64,000 nucleotides of DNA from Parafilimonas terrae (GTDB taxonomy: Bacteria; Bacteroidota; Bacteroidia; Chitinophagales; Chitinophagaceae), in contig NZ_FOXQ01000012.1 in NCBI RefSeq assembly GCF_900115755.1, positions 1 to 64,000 of the forward strand. Reading direction: 5' to 3'. Below, in pieces: positions 1 through 7,864 of this stretch; position 1 is the stretch's first letter, and every line of letters begins with the position of its first letter. The position numbers and the translations under genes were made by a program. Below the pieces are notes generated by a model that saw nothing but the letters and a program-made list of their open reading frames with translations, was not told the origin of the DNA and searched no databases.

Positions 1-803
1 GCGCAGGACTGAATGTGCTTTTTTTCATTTCTTACGTTTTAAAATTAAACTTTACTGTCTACTTTCAAAACGTACTGTTTTTGGGGAAGCTTACACCCGG
101 ACAGCCCTTTGCGGCAGGACATAGGACGCACTGCCCGATAAAATATAGTTTTTTTTCAGTAGACACAGGACAATAAGCGAAGTGGGTTTTTATATAGATC
201 ATATGCAGACGGGCAGTTTCCGGCAGACATTAACGAAAATGGCAGATGCTAAACTATAGGAATGCTTTCAGCTTTGCCGGCGCTACCATGACACGATTTA
301 TATAGGCAAGTTGTTGCAAGTTTTTATACAGGTTGCGGCAGACCGTTTCTAATAGCCTTTTTACTGATCATATTTTGTTTGACATTGAAAAATAGTAAGT
401 TGCTGACAGTCAGACCCAACGCTCATTAAATTCAGCAGGCTTGGCTTCATTGTTTTTTTATTATGTTTTGCTATAGACAAACAAAATTCAACCAGTCCCT
501 ATACAATAGTTTCCGTCGACCCATACCCTCAAAGCATTACTGATCTACCATTTTCTCTGCCAGGAGCGGATTGCGGCGTGCAACATCAGGTTGGCAAAAA
601 TGCGGGCAGACGGAAAACGTTCGTCAACTTTTGGTGTCTCGTCTTTTGTTCGGGCTGGACGTTAGTAATTTAGCTTTTAGTTGTTATCTTCATCAGCAGT
701 TTTTCAATCGGCATTTGTTCCGGGCTGGACTTTCAATGAATCCCCCACCTGCAGCAATACTCGAACGTTAGGTGCAAGGCAAAACAGCCTTCTATTATCA
801 ATC
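1..803. other. gene-poor region without a supported gene
   Basis: No reading frame here looks like a real protein. The short frames are either very short or show no recognisable sequence. The right part (about 640-775) holds a direct repeat and GTTA-type motifs that look like recombination junctions; these are listed separately. The left 600 bases hold only scattered short direct words such as GGCAGAC, with no clear hairpin terminator or RNA gene. Confidence 0.6.
646..730. repeat. direct repeat of about 15 bp
   Basis: TTGTTCGGGCTGGAC at 646-660 recurs as TTGTTCCGGGCTGGAC at 715-730, with one inserted base. The first copy is followed directly by GTTAG. A third GTTAG motif (GTTAGGT) lies at 767-773. 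The spacing and the GTTA cores resemble ends of integron-type attC sites, but no integrase is present in the window and the consensus is imperfect. Confidence 0.45.
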
Positions 804-1298
804 ATGACATCAAAAGCAATTATTACTTTTATTGCACTGCTTCTTGTGACACAAGTCTCAGGGCAGACACGCACTTTGACAGGTAAGATAATTGACAATG
901 AATTTAATCCACTTGCTCAAGTAAGTATTTTCAGAGCTGATACTGTACTCTTGGCAAAAAGTGACAGCAACGGAAATTTCAATATAACCGTTCCCTTGGA
1001 CACAAAAGAATTGATAGTTGCCGGTGTCGGTATGGAATGGAAAAGTCTTGATTTATTAAGCGACTGTAATAACCTTGAAATCATTCTTCAACTTGCGGCG
1101 ACATATGATTTTATGTCGCCAGCAAAAGTGGACAGACTTCGGAAAAAAGAGTTTGACAAATTACCTGGACTTCATCAATCTGCATTTGCAAAAGGGATTT
1201 TCAAAACAGATAAACCCTGTTACATTGAAAAGTTTATTTCTCACAAAAAGGAAATGATAGAAAGACATAAAGCAAGGACACGAATGCCCAGCACCTAA
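804..1298 (+). CDS. small secreted protein with carboxypeptidase-regulatory-like domain
   Basis: The product is 164 residues when started at the ATG at 804, which gives a typical signal peptide (MTSKAIITFIALLLVTQVSGQ). A longer frame opens at 681, but its added N-terminus is not protein-like. After the signal the sequence RTLTGKIIDNEFNPLAQVSI with a later SDSNGNF turn matches the start of the CarboxypepD_reg-like beta-sandwich that usually precedes TonB receptors. Here the domain stands alone, followed by about 70 charged residues of unknown role. It may be an anchor or recognition protein in the periplasm or at the cell surface. The gene lies isolated between possible cassette junctions, so lateral acquisition is plausible. 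Confidence 0.7.
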   Translation: MTSKAIITFIALLLVTQVSGQTRTLTGKIIDNEFNPLAQVSIFRADTVLLAKSDSNGNFNITVPLDTKELIVAGVGMEWKSLDLLSDCNNLEIILQLAATYDFMSPAKVDRLRKKEFDKLPGLHQSAFAKGIFKTDKPCYIEKFISHKKEMIERHKARTRMPST

Positions 1299-1305
1299 TA
1301 ACTAA

Positions 1306-1340
1306 GCTTTCGTTGCGTCCGCAGGACGAACAATGAAAGC
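1306..1340. repeat. imperfect hairpin after the small secreted gene
   Basis: GCTTTC at 1306-1311 pairs with GAAAGC at 1335-1340 and GTCC pairs with GGAC around a GCA loop, leaving unpaired bases within the stem. There is no T-run after it, so it is a poor terminator. It fits the folded bottom of an attC-like site better. Confidence 0.4.
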
Positions 1341-1376
1341 GCTGTTGAACGGAACCTACGGTTGCCGGTGTTGCCC

Positions 1377-1500
1377 CAGCTCGGTGAAGTGTTCGGATGT
1401 CTCGGCGAATGTTTTCAACTTCGCCGCATCTATTTTAAAGTTTTCAACTTTTATTAAGCTTACAGCAATGCAATAAACGAAGTTTGAAACTTCGCTTAGC
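1377..1500 (+). repeat. dispersed repeat, copy 1
   Basis: This stretch is homologous to the reverse complement of 40886-41037. Shared landmarks in order are CAGCTCG, GTCTCGGCGAA, AACTTCGCCG, ATTTTAAAG or ATATTAAAG, and a closing AAGTT(T)xAAACTTCGCTTAGC. Both copies contain short palindromes built on CGAAGTT/AACTTCG. This copy is more decayed. No coding potential is visible. It behaves like a non-autonomous interspersed element. Confidence 0.75.
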
Positions 1501-1578
1501 CTTCAATTATTTCTGCGCTAATTCAGTCAGGCATTTTTTGTTATAATAAAATCTTGCACTGCTATACAAATATCTTCT

Positions 1579-1608
1579 GCCACTTTCCTTTCCCGGTTGG
1601 AAAGTGGC
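1579..1608. repeat. perfect 10-bp-arm inverted repeat
   Basis: GCCACTTTCC (1579-1588) and GGAAAGTGGC (1599-1608) are exact inverted copies around a 10-base loop. On the plus strand a T-run follows after about 7 bases, so it could act as a weak terminator. On the minus strand it lies about 100 bases past the stop of the DUF5916 gene, without a T-run. Confidence 0.6.
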
Positions 1609-1710
1609 ATCCCAATTTTTTAGAATAGGGTTCGCAATATGTAAAATAACATCCCGGCGGTAATTATTTATGTTTCTCTAACCAGCACAGGCAAGGCGGC
1701 AAGCCCATTC

Positions 1711-3897
1711 TTATAAATTCCACCAATAATTAAACTTTAAAACAAAAGCGCGGTTTCTTACGGAAAACGGCGCCGGGTAATAATTATCGGTATATACCAG
1801 GTAAAAATCAGATGCCGGGCTATAACGCCATTGCAACCGCGTATTAAGGTTTATGTTTTTGAGCTGCTCATTATATTGAATAAACGTGGTGAAGTAAAGC
1901 TTGTTGGTAAACGTAATATCAAGCCGCGGGCCCACCAGCCAAAACGTGGTATTGCCCCAGGGCTGCGGCAGTTTTATATTGTTATAACTCCCGGTTAAAG
2001 CAATACTTACATAAGGTTGAAAACGGTATCCCAATTCTGTTGCAACATTGCGGTAAGCGCCATCTGCATAATAGCCGCCTGCACGGGCAGACAAGGTATA
2101 AGTAAATAGCTGCTGAGGCTGCGAAACAAAATCAAAACCTGCCGTATTCCAGTGGTGTTTTGTGCCCGCCAGTAAAGAATCTTTACCAAGATTGGTGGGG
2201 TCGAAAGGTTGCAGCAACCGTACATAATCATGGCTAACAAGGCCGGTAAAAGTTGCCTTACTTCTGAAGGTTACCAGGTAAGACAAAGTGTTTTGGTTAT
2301 CGGTTTGATGAAATTTATCATCAAAGAAATTAATGGAACTCAGTTGTGGCCCGTGGCTTAAAACAATACCTGATTTGGGAAAGAAATAACGCGTTACCTG
2401 CGGGTTTAACTTAATAAAATTTCTTCTCGGCACATAACCCGCTTCGGCCATATAATTATTGCCAACAAACTCGTGCCGCCATAGCAACAACCAATATTTG
2501 CTGCTGTATTGAAGGTTGGCCGCATGAACAAAATCCCTGGAATTTTTACCGGGGCTGAACGATTTTAAAAACAAAGCTTTCCCCGTCCACATATTATTGG
2601 AAGAAGCAAGGTTATATTCAAACCCTATGTTCCTGTTAAAAGCCTGGTATAAATATTTCACAGAATCGGGGTTGGGATGATAATTCAACGACTCTTTATC
2701 AATAAAAAGAAAGCGGATGTTTGAACGTGAGAACACACGCCGCTGCAAAGCCACCACAGAAAAACTCTGGTCGGGAAGATCAAGGTCATTCACCTTCCCC
2801 GTGCGCATATACATGGCGCCGATACGCCAGTCTTTGTTTAGCTTCCCGCTTAACCTGGCGCCATATTTTATCGGCACGCCTAAACCAATCCTGCGGGAGA
2901 AAAAAGGCCTGATATCGTCGTAACCAAAGTTGGCAAACAGATCACCGTTCTCTAAAAAGAACTGCCTTCTTTCAGGAAAAAATAATTCATAACGGCTGAG
3001 ATTGGTAACCTGCTTATCCACTTCCACCTGCGAAAAATCGGGATGCACGGTAAGGTCTAAATTGAGCGAAGAGGTAAGGGCGATCTTTACATCCGCACCA
3101 ACATCGCCGCGATAATCGGTTTTGCTGTGCGTGGTAAAATCTTTTTCAGAGCCGGCAAGCGCATAAGGAATAACGGAAACATTCAGGCCGGCTTCAGGCG
3201 GCGGCTGGTCCCAAACCAGCACACCCGTATAAGCAAGTGAAGCTGTGGGAAATTGCCGCGGCACCGGCGTCCAGCTCGATTTCTCCGTGGTTTTAAGATC
3301 GTTGCGGCTGAAGTTAATGCCCCATCTTGTTATACCTTTTTTATAACGGATGGTTTTAAAAGGAATAGCCGCTTCAAATATGTATTTATCAGGATAATTT
3401 TTTACGGCAGAATACCATTTGTTATCCCAGCTCAGGTCAACAGCGCCGCCTTCATACATAATGCCGTCCCACTGCGCACCTGCAGCATTGGCGCCGAAAG
3501 AAAAACCATTTGTCTGGTCGTCGAAAGGGTCCATGAACAAAAGAAAATTATCGTTCTTGCCAAAATTAAAATCGCGCCGCAGCGATTCCACCATATAAGG
3601 GCCGGGAAGTGCATTATAACAAACGGCAATAAGGTAAATATTCTGATCGTCGTAAGTCATTTTCACATCGGTACGCACCTGCGCCTTACTGGTATCCATG
3701 GGCAATACCATAAAAAAACCGGTGGCCGTTTGCGCCTGCAGCCAGGCATCTTCATCCATTATGCCATCAATAACAATGGGTGATGCAGCACGATGAATAT
3801 GATATTGATAAGCCTCATTTTTCTTTTGAGCAAACGAATAAAAAAAGCAGAACAAAAGCGGCAGCGTAAAAAATTTTTTCAAGTATTGGTTTTGCAT
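1711..3897 (-). CDS. DUF5916 outer-membrane protein with CBM9-like N-terminal domain
   Basis: The product is 728 residues. A signal peptide (about 1-23, ending FAQ) is followed by a carbohydrate-binding family 9-like domain (about 38-225, with IDGIMDEDAWLQAQ and the FSFGANAAGAQWDG region). The rest (about 238-728) is the DUF5916 region, rich in aromatic beta-strands and ending in NYWWNL, as expected for an outer-membrane barrel. The family is common in Bacteroidota; its substrate is unknown, and the CBM9-like domain suggests sugar or polymer binding at the surface. It is monocistronic: the glycosyltransferase upstream is divergent. Identification of the family is secure, function is not. Confidence 0.88.
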   Translation of the reverse strand: MQNQYLKKFFTLPLLFCFFYSFAQKKNEAYQYHIHRAASPIVIDGIMDEDAWLQAQTATGFFMVLPMDTSKAQVRTDVKMTYDDQNIYLIAVCYNALPGPYMVESLRRDFNFGKNDNFLLFMDPFDDQTNGFSFGANAAGAQWDGIMYEGGAVDLSWDNKWYSAVKNYPDKYIFEAAIPFKTIRYKKGITRWGINFSRNDLKTTEKSSWTPVPRQFPTASLAYTGVLVWDQPPPEAGLNVSVIPYALAGSEKDFTTHSKTDYRGDVGADVKIALTSSLNLDLTVHPDFSQVEVDKQVTNLSRYELFFPERRQFFLENGDLFANFGYDDIRPFFSRRIGLGVPIKYGARLSGKLNKDWRIGAMYMRTGKVNDLDLPDQSFSVVALQRRVFSRSNIRFLFIDKESLNYHPNPDSVKYLYQAFNRNIGFEYNLASSNNMWTGKALFLKSFSPGKNSRDFVHAANLQYSSKYWLLLWRHEFVGNNYMAEAGYVPRRNFIKLNPQVTRYFFPKSGIVLSHGPQLSSINFFDDKFHQTDNQNTLSYLVTFRSKATFTGLVSHDYVRLLQPFDPTNLGKDSLLAGTKHHWNTAGFDFVSQPQQLFTYTLSARAGGYYADGAYRNVATELGYRFQPYVSIALTGSYNNIKLPQPWGNTTFWLVGPRLDITFTNKLYFTTFIQYNEQLKNINLNTRLQWRYSPASDFYLVYTDNYYPAPFSVRNRAFVLKFNYWWNL

Positions 3898-4050
3898 TAA
3901 AGAGGGCGAAAATACTATTAGTTGTTTTAAATCGGCTTTGAATGTACTTCATCCACTATTCAGTCCCAAATGCCTGATTCTTTAACACCGGGCTTTCCCA
4001 ACTTATCCACAATTCGAAAAACTCTTTAATTACAATTTACGGCAGGTAGC

Positions 4051-4058
4051 TATTTTTG
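4051..4058 (+). promoter_or_regulatory. TAnnTTTG -7 box of the glycosyltransferase gene
   Basis: TATTTTTG matches the Bacteroidota -7 consensus TAnnTTTG and ends 5 nt before the ATG at 4064. Transcription would start at or within a few bases of the start codon, giving a leaderless or nearly leaderless mRNA. No good -33 TTTG is seen. Confidence 0.55.
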
Positions 4059-4063
4059 TTTAA

Positions 4064-5182
4064 ATGGCCTTTAATTACACATATATTTTTCCGTTCCTGC
4101 TGGCAATTGTGGCGCTTGTGCAAGTTTGGTATTACCTCCATTTTTTTTATAAACTGGTTAAGTATAACCCTAAAGACAAAGCTGCTTCGCAGCAATATCC
4201 TGTTTCTATTATTATTTGTGCAAAGAATGAAGCTGAAAACCTGGTGAATAATCTGCCCGGCATACTGGTGCAGGATTACCGTACCACGCATGAAGTAATT
4301 GTAGTGAACGATAATTCAACCGATGAATCAAAATTTATACTGGAAGAATTTCAGCGCGGTTTTAAAAACCTTACCATTATACCGCTTAAACAGGAAGCTA
4401 AAGGCATTCCTGGCAAAAAGTTTCCATTGTCTGTTGGTATAAAATCAGCTAAACATGAAATTGTTTTATTAACAGACGCCGATTGCATTCCTGCAAGCGA
4501 GCACTGGCTTGAAAAAATGCAGGATGGTTATGCGCCGGGCATTGAAATAGTACTGGGTTATGGCGCTTATAAAAAATACCCGGGCTTTTTAAATAAGCTC
4601 ATACGTTTTGAGACCTTTCATACAGCGCTGCAATATTTCTCTTATGCACTGGCCGGCAAACCGTATATGGGTGTGGGAAGAAATCTATCGTACAGAAAAA
4701 ATACTTTCCTGGCCAATAAAGGTTTTTCAACCATCAATCATATACCCAGCGGCGACGATGATCTTTTCATCAACATGGTTGCCACCAAAAACAATACGGC
4801 CATTGTTATTGACCAGGAAGCGCACACGTTAAGCGAACCGCACAAAACATGGAATAGCTGGATGCAGCAAAAGAACCGGCATTATACAACGGCAAAATTT
4901 TATAAGCCCGGCCATAAACGTTTGCTTTCAGTATATGCTACCCTTCAAACCATAATTTATCCATTAACTGTAGCAACCGCTATATTCTTTAACTGGTATA
5001 TTGCAGTTGGCATTTTTGTAATAAGATTAGCTGTTCAGGCCTTTATCTGGTACAAAACCATGAAGCGTTTAAACGAAGCAGACTTGTTTGCTTACTTTTT
5101 TGTATTTGACGCATGGATGTTCATATATAATCTATTCTTCTTCCCTTCGCTGTTCAGAAAGCCTGCACGCAAATGGGATTAA
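4064..5182 (+). CDS. membrane-anchored family 2 glycosyltransferase
   Basis: The product is 372 residues. A hydrophobic N-terminal segment (about 5-27) precedes the GT-A domain: PVSIIICAKNEAENL with the nucleotide-binding start, VVNDNSTDES, and a metal-binding DADC motif in LTDADCIPAS. The region QQKNRHYTT resembles the acceptor-side (Q/R)xxRW motif of processive GT2 enzymes. Two or more membrane segments lie at the C-terminus (about 290-360). It probably transfers a sugar from a nucleotide donor onto a lipid or polysaccharide on the cytoplasmic face; the substrate is unknown. rsmG follows 54 bases downstream on the same strand, so co-transcription is possible. Confidence 0.88.
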   Translation: MAFNYTYIFPFLLAIVALVQVWYYLHFFYKLVKYNPKDKAASQQYPVSIIICAKNEAENLVNNLPGILVQDYRTTHEVIVVNDNSTDESKFILEEFQRGFKNLTIIPLKQEAKGIPGKKFPLSVGIKSAKHEIVLLTDADCIPASEHWLEKMQDGYAPGIEIVLGYGAYKKYPGFLNKLIRFETFHTALQYFSYALAGKPYMGVGRNLSYRKNTFLANKGFSTINHIPSGDDDLFINMVATKNNTAIVIDQEAHTLSEPHKTWNSWMQQKNRHYTTAKFYKPGHKRLLSVYATLQTIIYPLTVATAIFFNWYIAVGIFVIRLAVQAFIWYKTMKRLNEADLFAYFFVFDAWMFIYNLFFFPSLFRKPARKWD

Positions 5183-5236
5183 TGTTTGATTAAGCAAAAC
5201 ATTTCAGCATTCTTTGCCGGCTTTACAATAATTTGA

Positions 5237-5860
5237 ATGGAATACATTACGCAATATTTTTCAGATTTTACACCAATGCAGCTTAAGCAGTTTGAGCAAC
5301 TGCAAAACCTGTACAGCGACTGGAATGAAAAGATAAATGTGATATCGAGAAAAGATATTGAACATTTATACCTTAAGCATGTATTGCATTCTTTAAGCAT
5401 TGCAGCCGCTTTTGAATTTGCTGATGGCAGTTCGGTAATTGATATTGGCACCGGCGGCGGTTTTCCAGGCATACCATTAGCTATTTATTTTCCTGAAGTA
5501 CAATTTCATTTGGCTGACAGCATTGGCAAGAAATTGAAAGTGGTTGAAGCGGTTGCTGAAGCCATCGGGTTAAAGAATGTAACAACGCAGCATATTCGGG
5601 CCGAAGAAATAAAAAACCGTAAATTCGACTTTGCTGTTTCCCGTGCCGTTGCCCCATTAAAAGAGCTTTGGAAATGGAGCAAACCTCTACTGCAAAAAAA
5701 TAATAAAAATGATTTTGTCAATGGCCTTATTTGTTTAAAAGGCGGTGATCTTGCACAGGAAATTTCTGAAAGCGGTTTAAAACCCAACCTTGTTTCGCTG
5801 GAAAGTATTTTTAAAGAAGACTATTTTAAAGAGAAATATATGCTGTATGTGAAGTTGTAA
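5237..5860 (+). CDS. rsmG: 16S rRNA (guanine527-N7)-methyltransferase RsmG
   Basis: The product is 207 residues, the usual RsmG length. The Rossmann-fold SAM site is clear: VIDIGTGGGFPGIPLAIYFP, followed by the acidic DSIGKKLKVVEAVAEAIGL. The N-terminal LYSDWNEKINVISRKD and the later FAVSRAVAPLKEL are family signatures. RsmG methylates G527 in the 530 loop of 16S rRNA; loss gives low-level streptomycin resistance in other bacteria. The start ATG at 5237 gives the expected N-terminus. It follows the glycosyltransferase gene at a short gap. Confidence 0.95.
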   Translation: MEYITQYFSDFTPMQLKQFEQLQNLYSDWNEKINVISRKDIEHLYLKHVLHSLSIAAAFEFADGSSVIDIGTGGGFPGIPLAIYFPEVQFHLADSIGKKLKVVEAVAEAIGLKNVTTQHIRAEEIKNRKFDFAVSRAVAPLKELWKWSKPLLQKNNKNDFVNGLICLKGGDLAQEISESGLKPNLVSLESIFKEDYFKEKYMLYVKL

Positions 5861-6157
5861 ATGCAGTTCAAATATTCACCTCGAATAAACCATCTTTAGC
5901 ATAATTATTTTTTTGAACTGTTTAACTTTTATTATTTATTGCATTACCCGCAAACAAAAAAGAACCCACAGGTATAAAGGATTTTTATCAACAAATGCAC
6001 ATTTACAGGTTTTCTTACCTGCTATGCCATTACTTTAGCACCCTGCAAAAATCTATCAGCCATTTGGCGCCGCAAGTTTTTTTAACCCTCCGCCAGGCTA
6101 ATAGTATAGCGGTAAAATAAAATTATTACATAATAAATTTCCTTAGGGAGCAGGAGT
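5861..6157. other. intergenic stretch with no recognised element
   Basis: About 300 AT-rich bases between rsmG and the DUF1835 gene. A short inverted pair, CAGGT and ACCTG, lies near 6014-6031 without a T-run. An unusually SD-like purine stretch (GGGAGCAGGAG) lies directly before the ATG at 6158, which is rare in this phylum. Nothing else was seen. Confidence 0.5.
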
Positions 6158-7000
6158 ATGATACATATCGTTTTTCAACAGGCAGATATTGAAACATTGC
6201 AAAAAGCCATTGAACTGGATGCAACATTGCAGGGCGAAATCCTTCATATAAAAGATGATTTTGCCGTGGGGCCAATTGCGGATATTTATGAAACAGAAGG
6301 CTATCAAAACCGTCGTGACTGGTGGAAAAAAGTATTGGAAAACTCGCCTTATACTGAACAATTGGATATAGTTGATGATAAGCTCACCACACACCAGTTG
6401 CAGGAAAAATTAAAAGACGAAGCAGAACAGGCGTGGATATGGATGGCGCCTAATCAACATGATGTTTGCGGTTATTATTGGTTAATAAATCAACTGAAAG
6501 AATTTGAAAGCCGCATTCATATTCTTTCATTAAATAACCTTCCGTTTATAAATGATAAGGGAAGCATTTTTTATCCTGTTAATTTATCTGAAATACCGCC
6601 AAAAGAATTTATTAAAGCAAAGAAATTGGCAAGGCCTGTAACCATAAGTGAGTTTGAATTAGACGGCGACGAATGGAAAAAATTATGCAGTGAAAATGGC
6701 ATGGTGAGAACATTGGATGGTGGCAAAAAAATTATCAGCAGGGAAGTTTCTTATTACGATGATAAGATCATAGCCGCATTAACTAAAGATGCGCAAAAGC
6801 TGAATAAAATATTTCAAACTTTGTTTACTAAAATGAAAGTGCATACCGGCGATGCATTTTTAGCCTGGCGTATGAAAGAATTAATTAATGATGGAAAAAT
6901 AGAATTGAGTGGCAATTGGAATAATGGCTGGAAAGAAATAAGCCTGAAATTACCGGGCGCTGCGGAAGAAATAAGTAAAGAAGTAGATATAAACGCATAA
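6158..7000 (+). CDS. DUF1835 / DUF3658 domain protein
   Basis: The product is 280 residues. The N-terminal half (MIHIVFQQADIETLQKAIEL through the DDFAVGPIADI motif) matches DUF1835; the C-terminal half (from about 185, with DDKIIAALTKDAQKLNKIFQ and GDAFLAWRMKELINDGKIEL) matches DUF3658. There is no signal peptide or membrane segment, so the protein is cytoplasmic. The function of the family is not established. It is a single gene, followed by the REP-hairpin cluster and the transposase. Confidence 0.85.
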   Translation: MIHIVFQQADIETLQKAIELDATLQGEILHIKDDFAVGPIADIYETEGYQNRRDWWKKVLENSPYTEQLDIVDDKLTTHQLQEKLKDEAEQAWIWMAPNQHDVCGYYWLINQLKEFESRIHILSLNNLPFINDKGSIFYPVNLSEIPPKEFIKAKKLARPVTISEFELDGDEWKKLCSENGMVRTLDGGKKIISREVSYYDDKIIAALTKDAQKLNKIFQTLFTKMKVHTGDAFLAWRMKELINDGKIELSGNWNNGWKEISLKLPGAAEEISKEVDINA

Positions 7001-7063
7001 ACATGAAGCCTATTAAGATTGAAGAGGCTGTAATGTTTATGACTGATATGTTTTAGTTGGACG

Positions 7064-7388
7064 GGAAGATGCCGCTCCTCCGGAGCGGTTTTAATCTATA
7101 ATCACATTGCCACAAAGATGCTGCTCTTCCAGAGCAATTAAATAAAGCATCATTGAACACGAGCAAATAGTTTATCTATAAAAATGACTTCATACCAATT
7201 ACCTGACCTTAATCGTATTTGGAGCTTCCAAAAAAGCACTGCTCTTTCAGGACAACTGAACAACGTAACATTACGCACGAAAACGATTAAGGTTGTAATA
7301 TCCCCCGGCTCCGGAGGAGCCATATCTTTGTAGCAATAATATGTTTTTTTTAAATTACGGTTTCGGAGAAGCTGCATCTTTATCAACC
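7064..7388. repeat. cluster of REP-like hairpins before the transposase
   Basis: Three-base-loop hairpins share one design. Plus orientation: CCGCTCC-TCC-GGAGCGG (7072-7088), TGCTCT-TCC-AGAGCA (7122-7136) and a decayed copy near 7240-7254, preceded in the first two by AAGATG or ACAAAGATG. Minus orientation: GGCTCC-GGA-GGAGCC (7307-7321) followed by ATATCTTTGTAG, and GGTTTC-GGA-GAAGC (7359-7372) followed by TGCATCTTTATC just before the transposase ATG. IS200/REP hairpins with flanking guide bases look like this. Related copies occur near 17294-17357 and 27653-27681. Confidence 0.8.
7323..7330 (+). promoter_or_regulatory. TATCTTTG box carried by a REP hairpin
   Basis: TATCTTTG matches TAnnTTTG and follows the hairpin at 7307-7321 directly. 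It is the likely -7 box for the transposase gene. The conserved tail of the repeat family (reverse complement ACAAAGATA) therefore brings a promoter-like box with it. Confidence 0.45.
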
Positions 7389-7847
7389 ATGCCAGATACC
7401 TTTACACAACTGTATATTCAATTGGTTTTTGCTGTTAAAGGCAGGCATAATTTTATTAAAGAATCATTCCGGGATGAACTGGAAAAATATATTTGCGGCA
7501 TCGTGCGCAATAACAATCATAAACCGTTGGCTATTTATTGCATGCCGGATCATATTCATTTTTTAACAGGGCTCAATCCGGCTCAGTCTATATCAGATCT
7601 TGTAAAAGAAATAAAAAATTCATCCTGCAATTTCATTACAGAAAAAAATTGGCTGAATCAATTTCACTGGCAACAAGGATATGGCGCTTTCAGTTATTCA
7701 AAATCTTCTCTTGATAAAGTAATCAACTATATTTTGAACCAACCTGAACATCATAAAAAGAAAACTTTTAAAGAAGAATATGTTGAATTTCTTGTAAAGT
7801 TCAACATTGACTATGATGAAAAATATTTATTTGAATTTTGCGGTTAG
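7389..7847 (+). CDS. tnpA: IS200-type transposase TnpA (Y1 HUH family)
   Basis: The product is 152 residues from the ATG at 7389, matching the usual start (MPDTFTQLYIQLVFAVKGR). An in-frame ATG at 7341 would add 16 residues encoded by a repeat and is less likely. The HUH metal-binding pair is HIH at 55-57 (CMPDHIHFL), and the probable nucleophile is Tyr114 in VINYILNQ. These enzymes cut and join single-stranded DNA at hairpin ends. Hairpins lie upstream, but no matching right end is seen after the stop, and parC begins 17 bases later. It is therefore either a one-ended IS200 remnant or a REP-associated domesticated copy. The reading frame is intact. Confidence 0.9.
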   Translation: MPDTFTQLYIQLVFAVKGRHNFIKESFRDELEKYICGIVRNNNHKPLAIYCMPDHIHFLTGLNPAQSISDLVKEIKNSSCNFITEKNWLNQFHWQQGYGAFSYSKSSLDKVINYILNQPEHHKKKTFKEEYVEFLVKFNIDYDEKYLFEFCG

Positions 7848-7864
7848 AAATTAATTATATACAA

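Larger units (their letters stand above)
767..1350 (+). other. possible integron-type gene cassette
   Basis: The segment begins with GTTAGGT (767-773), a match to the attC core GTTRRRY. It contains one small gene (804-1298) whose stop codon lies inside ACCTAAT (1293-1299), one mismatch from the inverse core RYYYAAC. An imperfect hairpin with extra-helical bases follows (1306-1340), then GTTGAAC (1344-1350), again GTTRRRY. This order of inverse core, bulged stem and core is how attC sites are built. The motifs are short and could arise by chance; no integrase or second clear cassette is visible. Confidence 0.3.

Noticed and set aside
571-771. Short plus-strand frame before the first gene
   Set aside because: It covers repeat and junction-like sequence, and no domain or signal is visible.
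681-803. Upstream start for the small secreted protein
   Set aside because: The added 41 residues are encoded by the junction and repeat region and would bury the signal peptide that starts at 804.
3253-3783. Long plus-strand frame inside the DUF5916 gene
   Set aside because: Antisense shadow of a clear protein; composition is not protein-like.
7341-7388. Longer transposase N-terminus from the ATG at 7341
   Set aside because: The 16 added residues come from a decayed hairpin copy; the conserved family start is at 7389.
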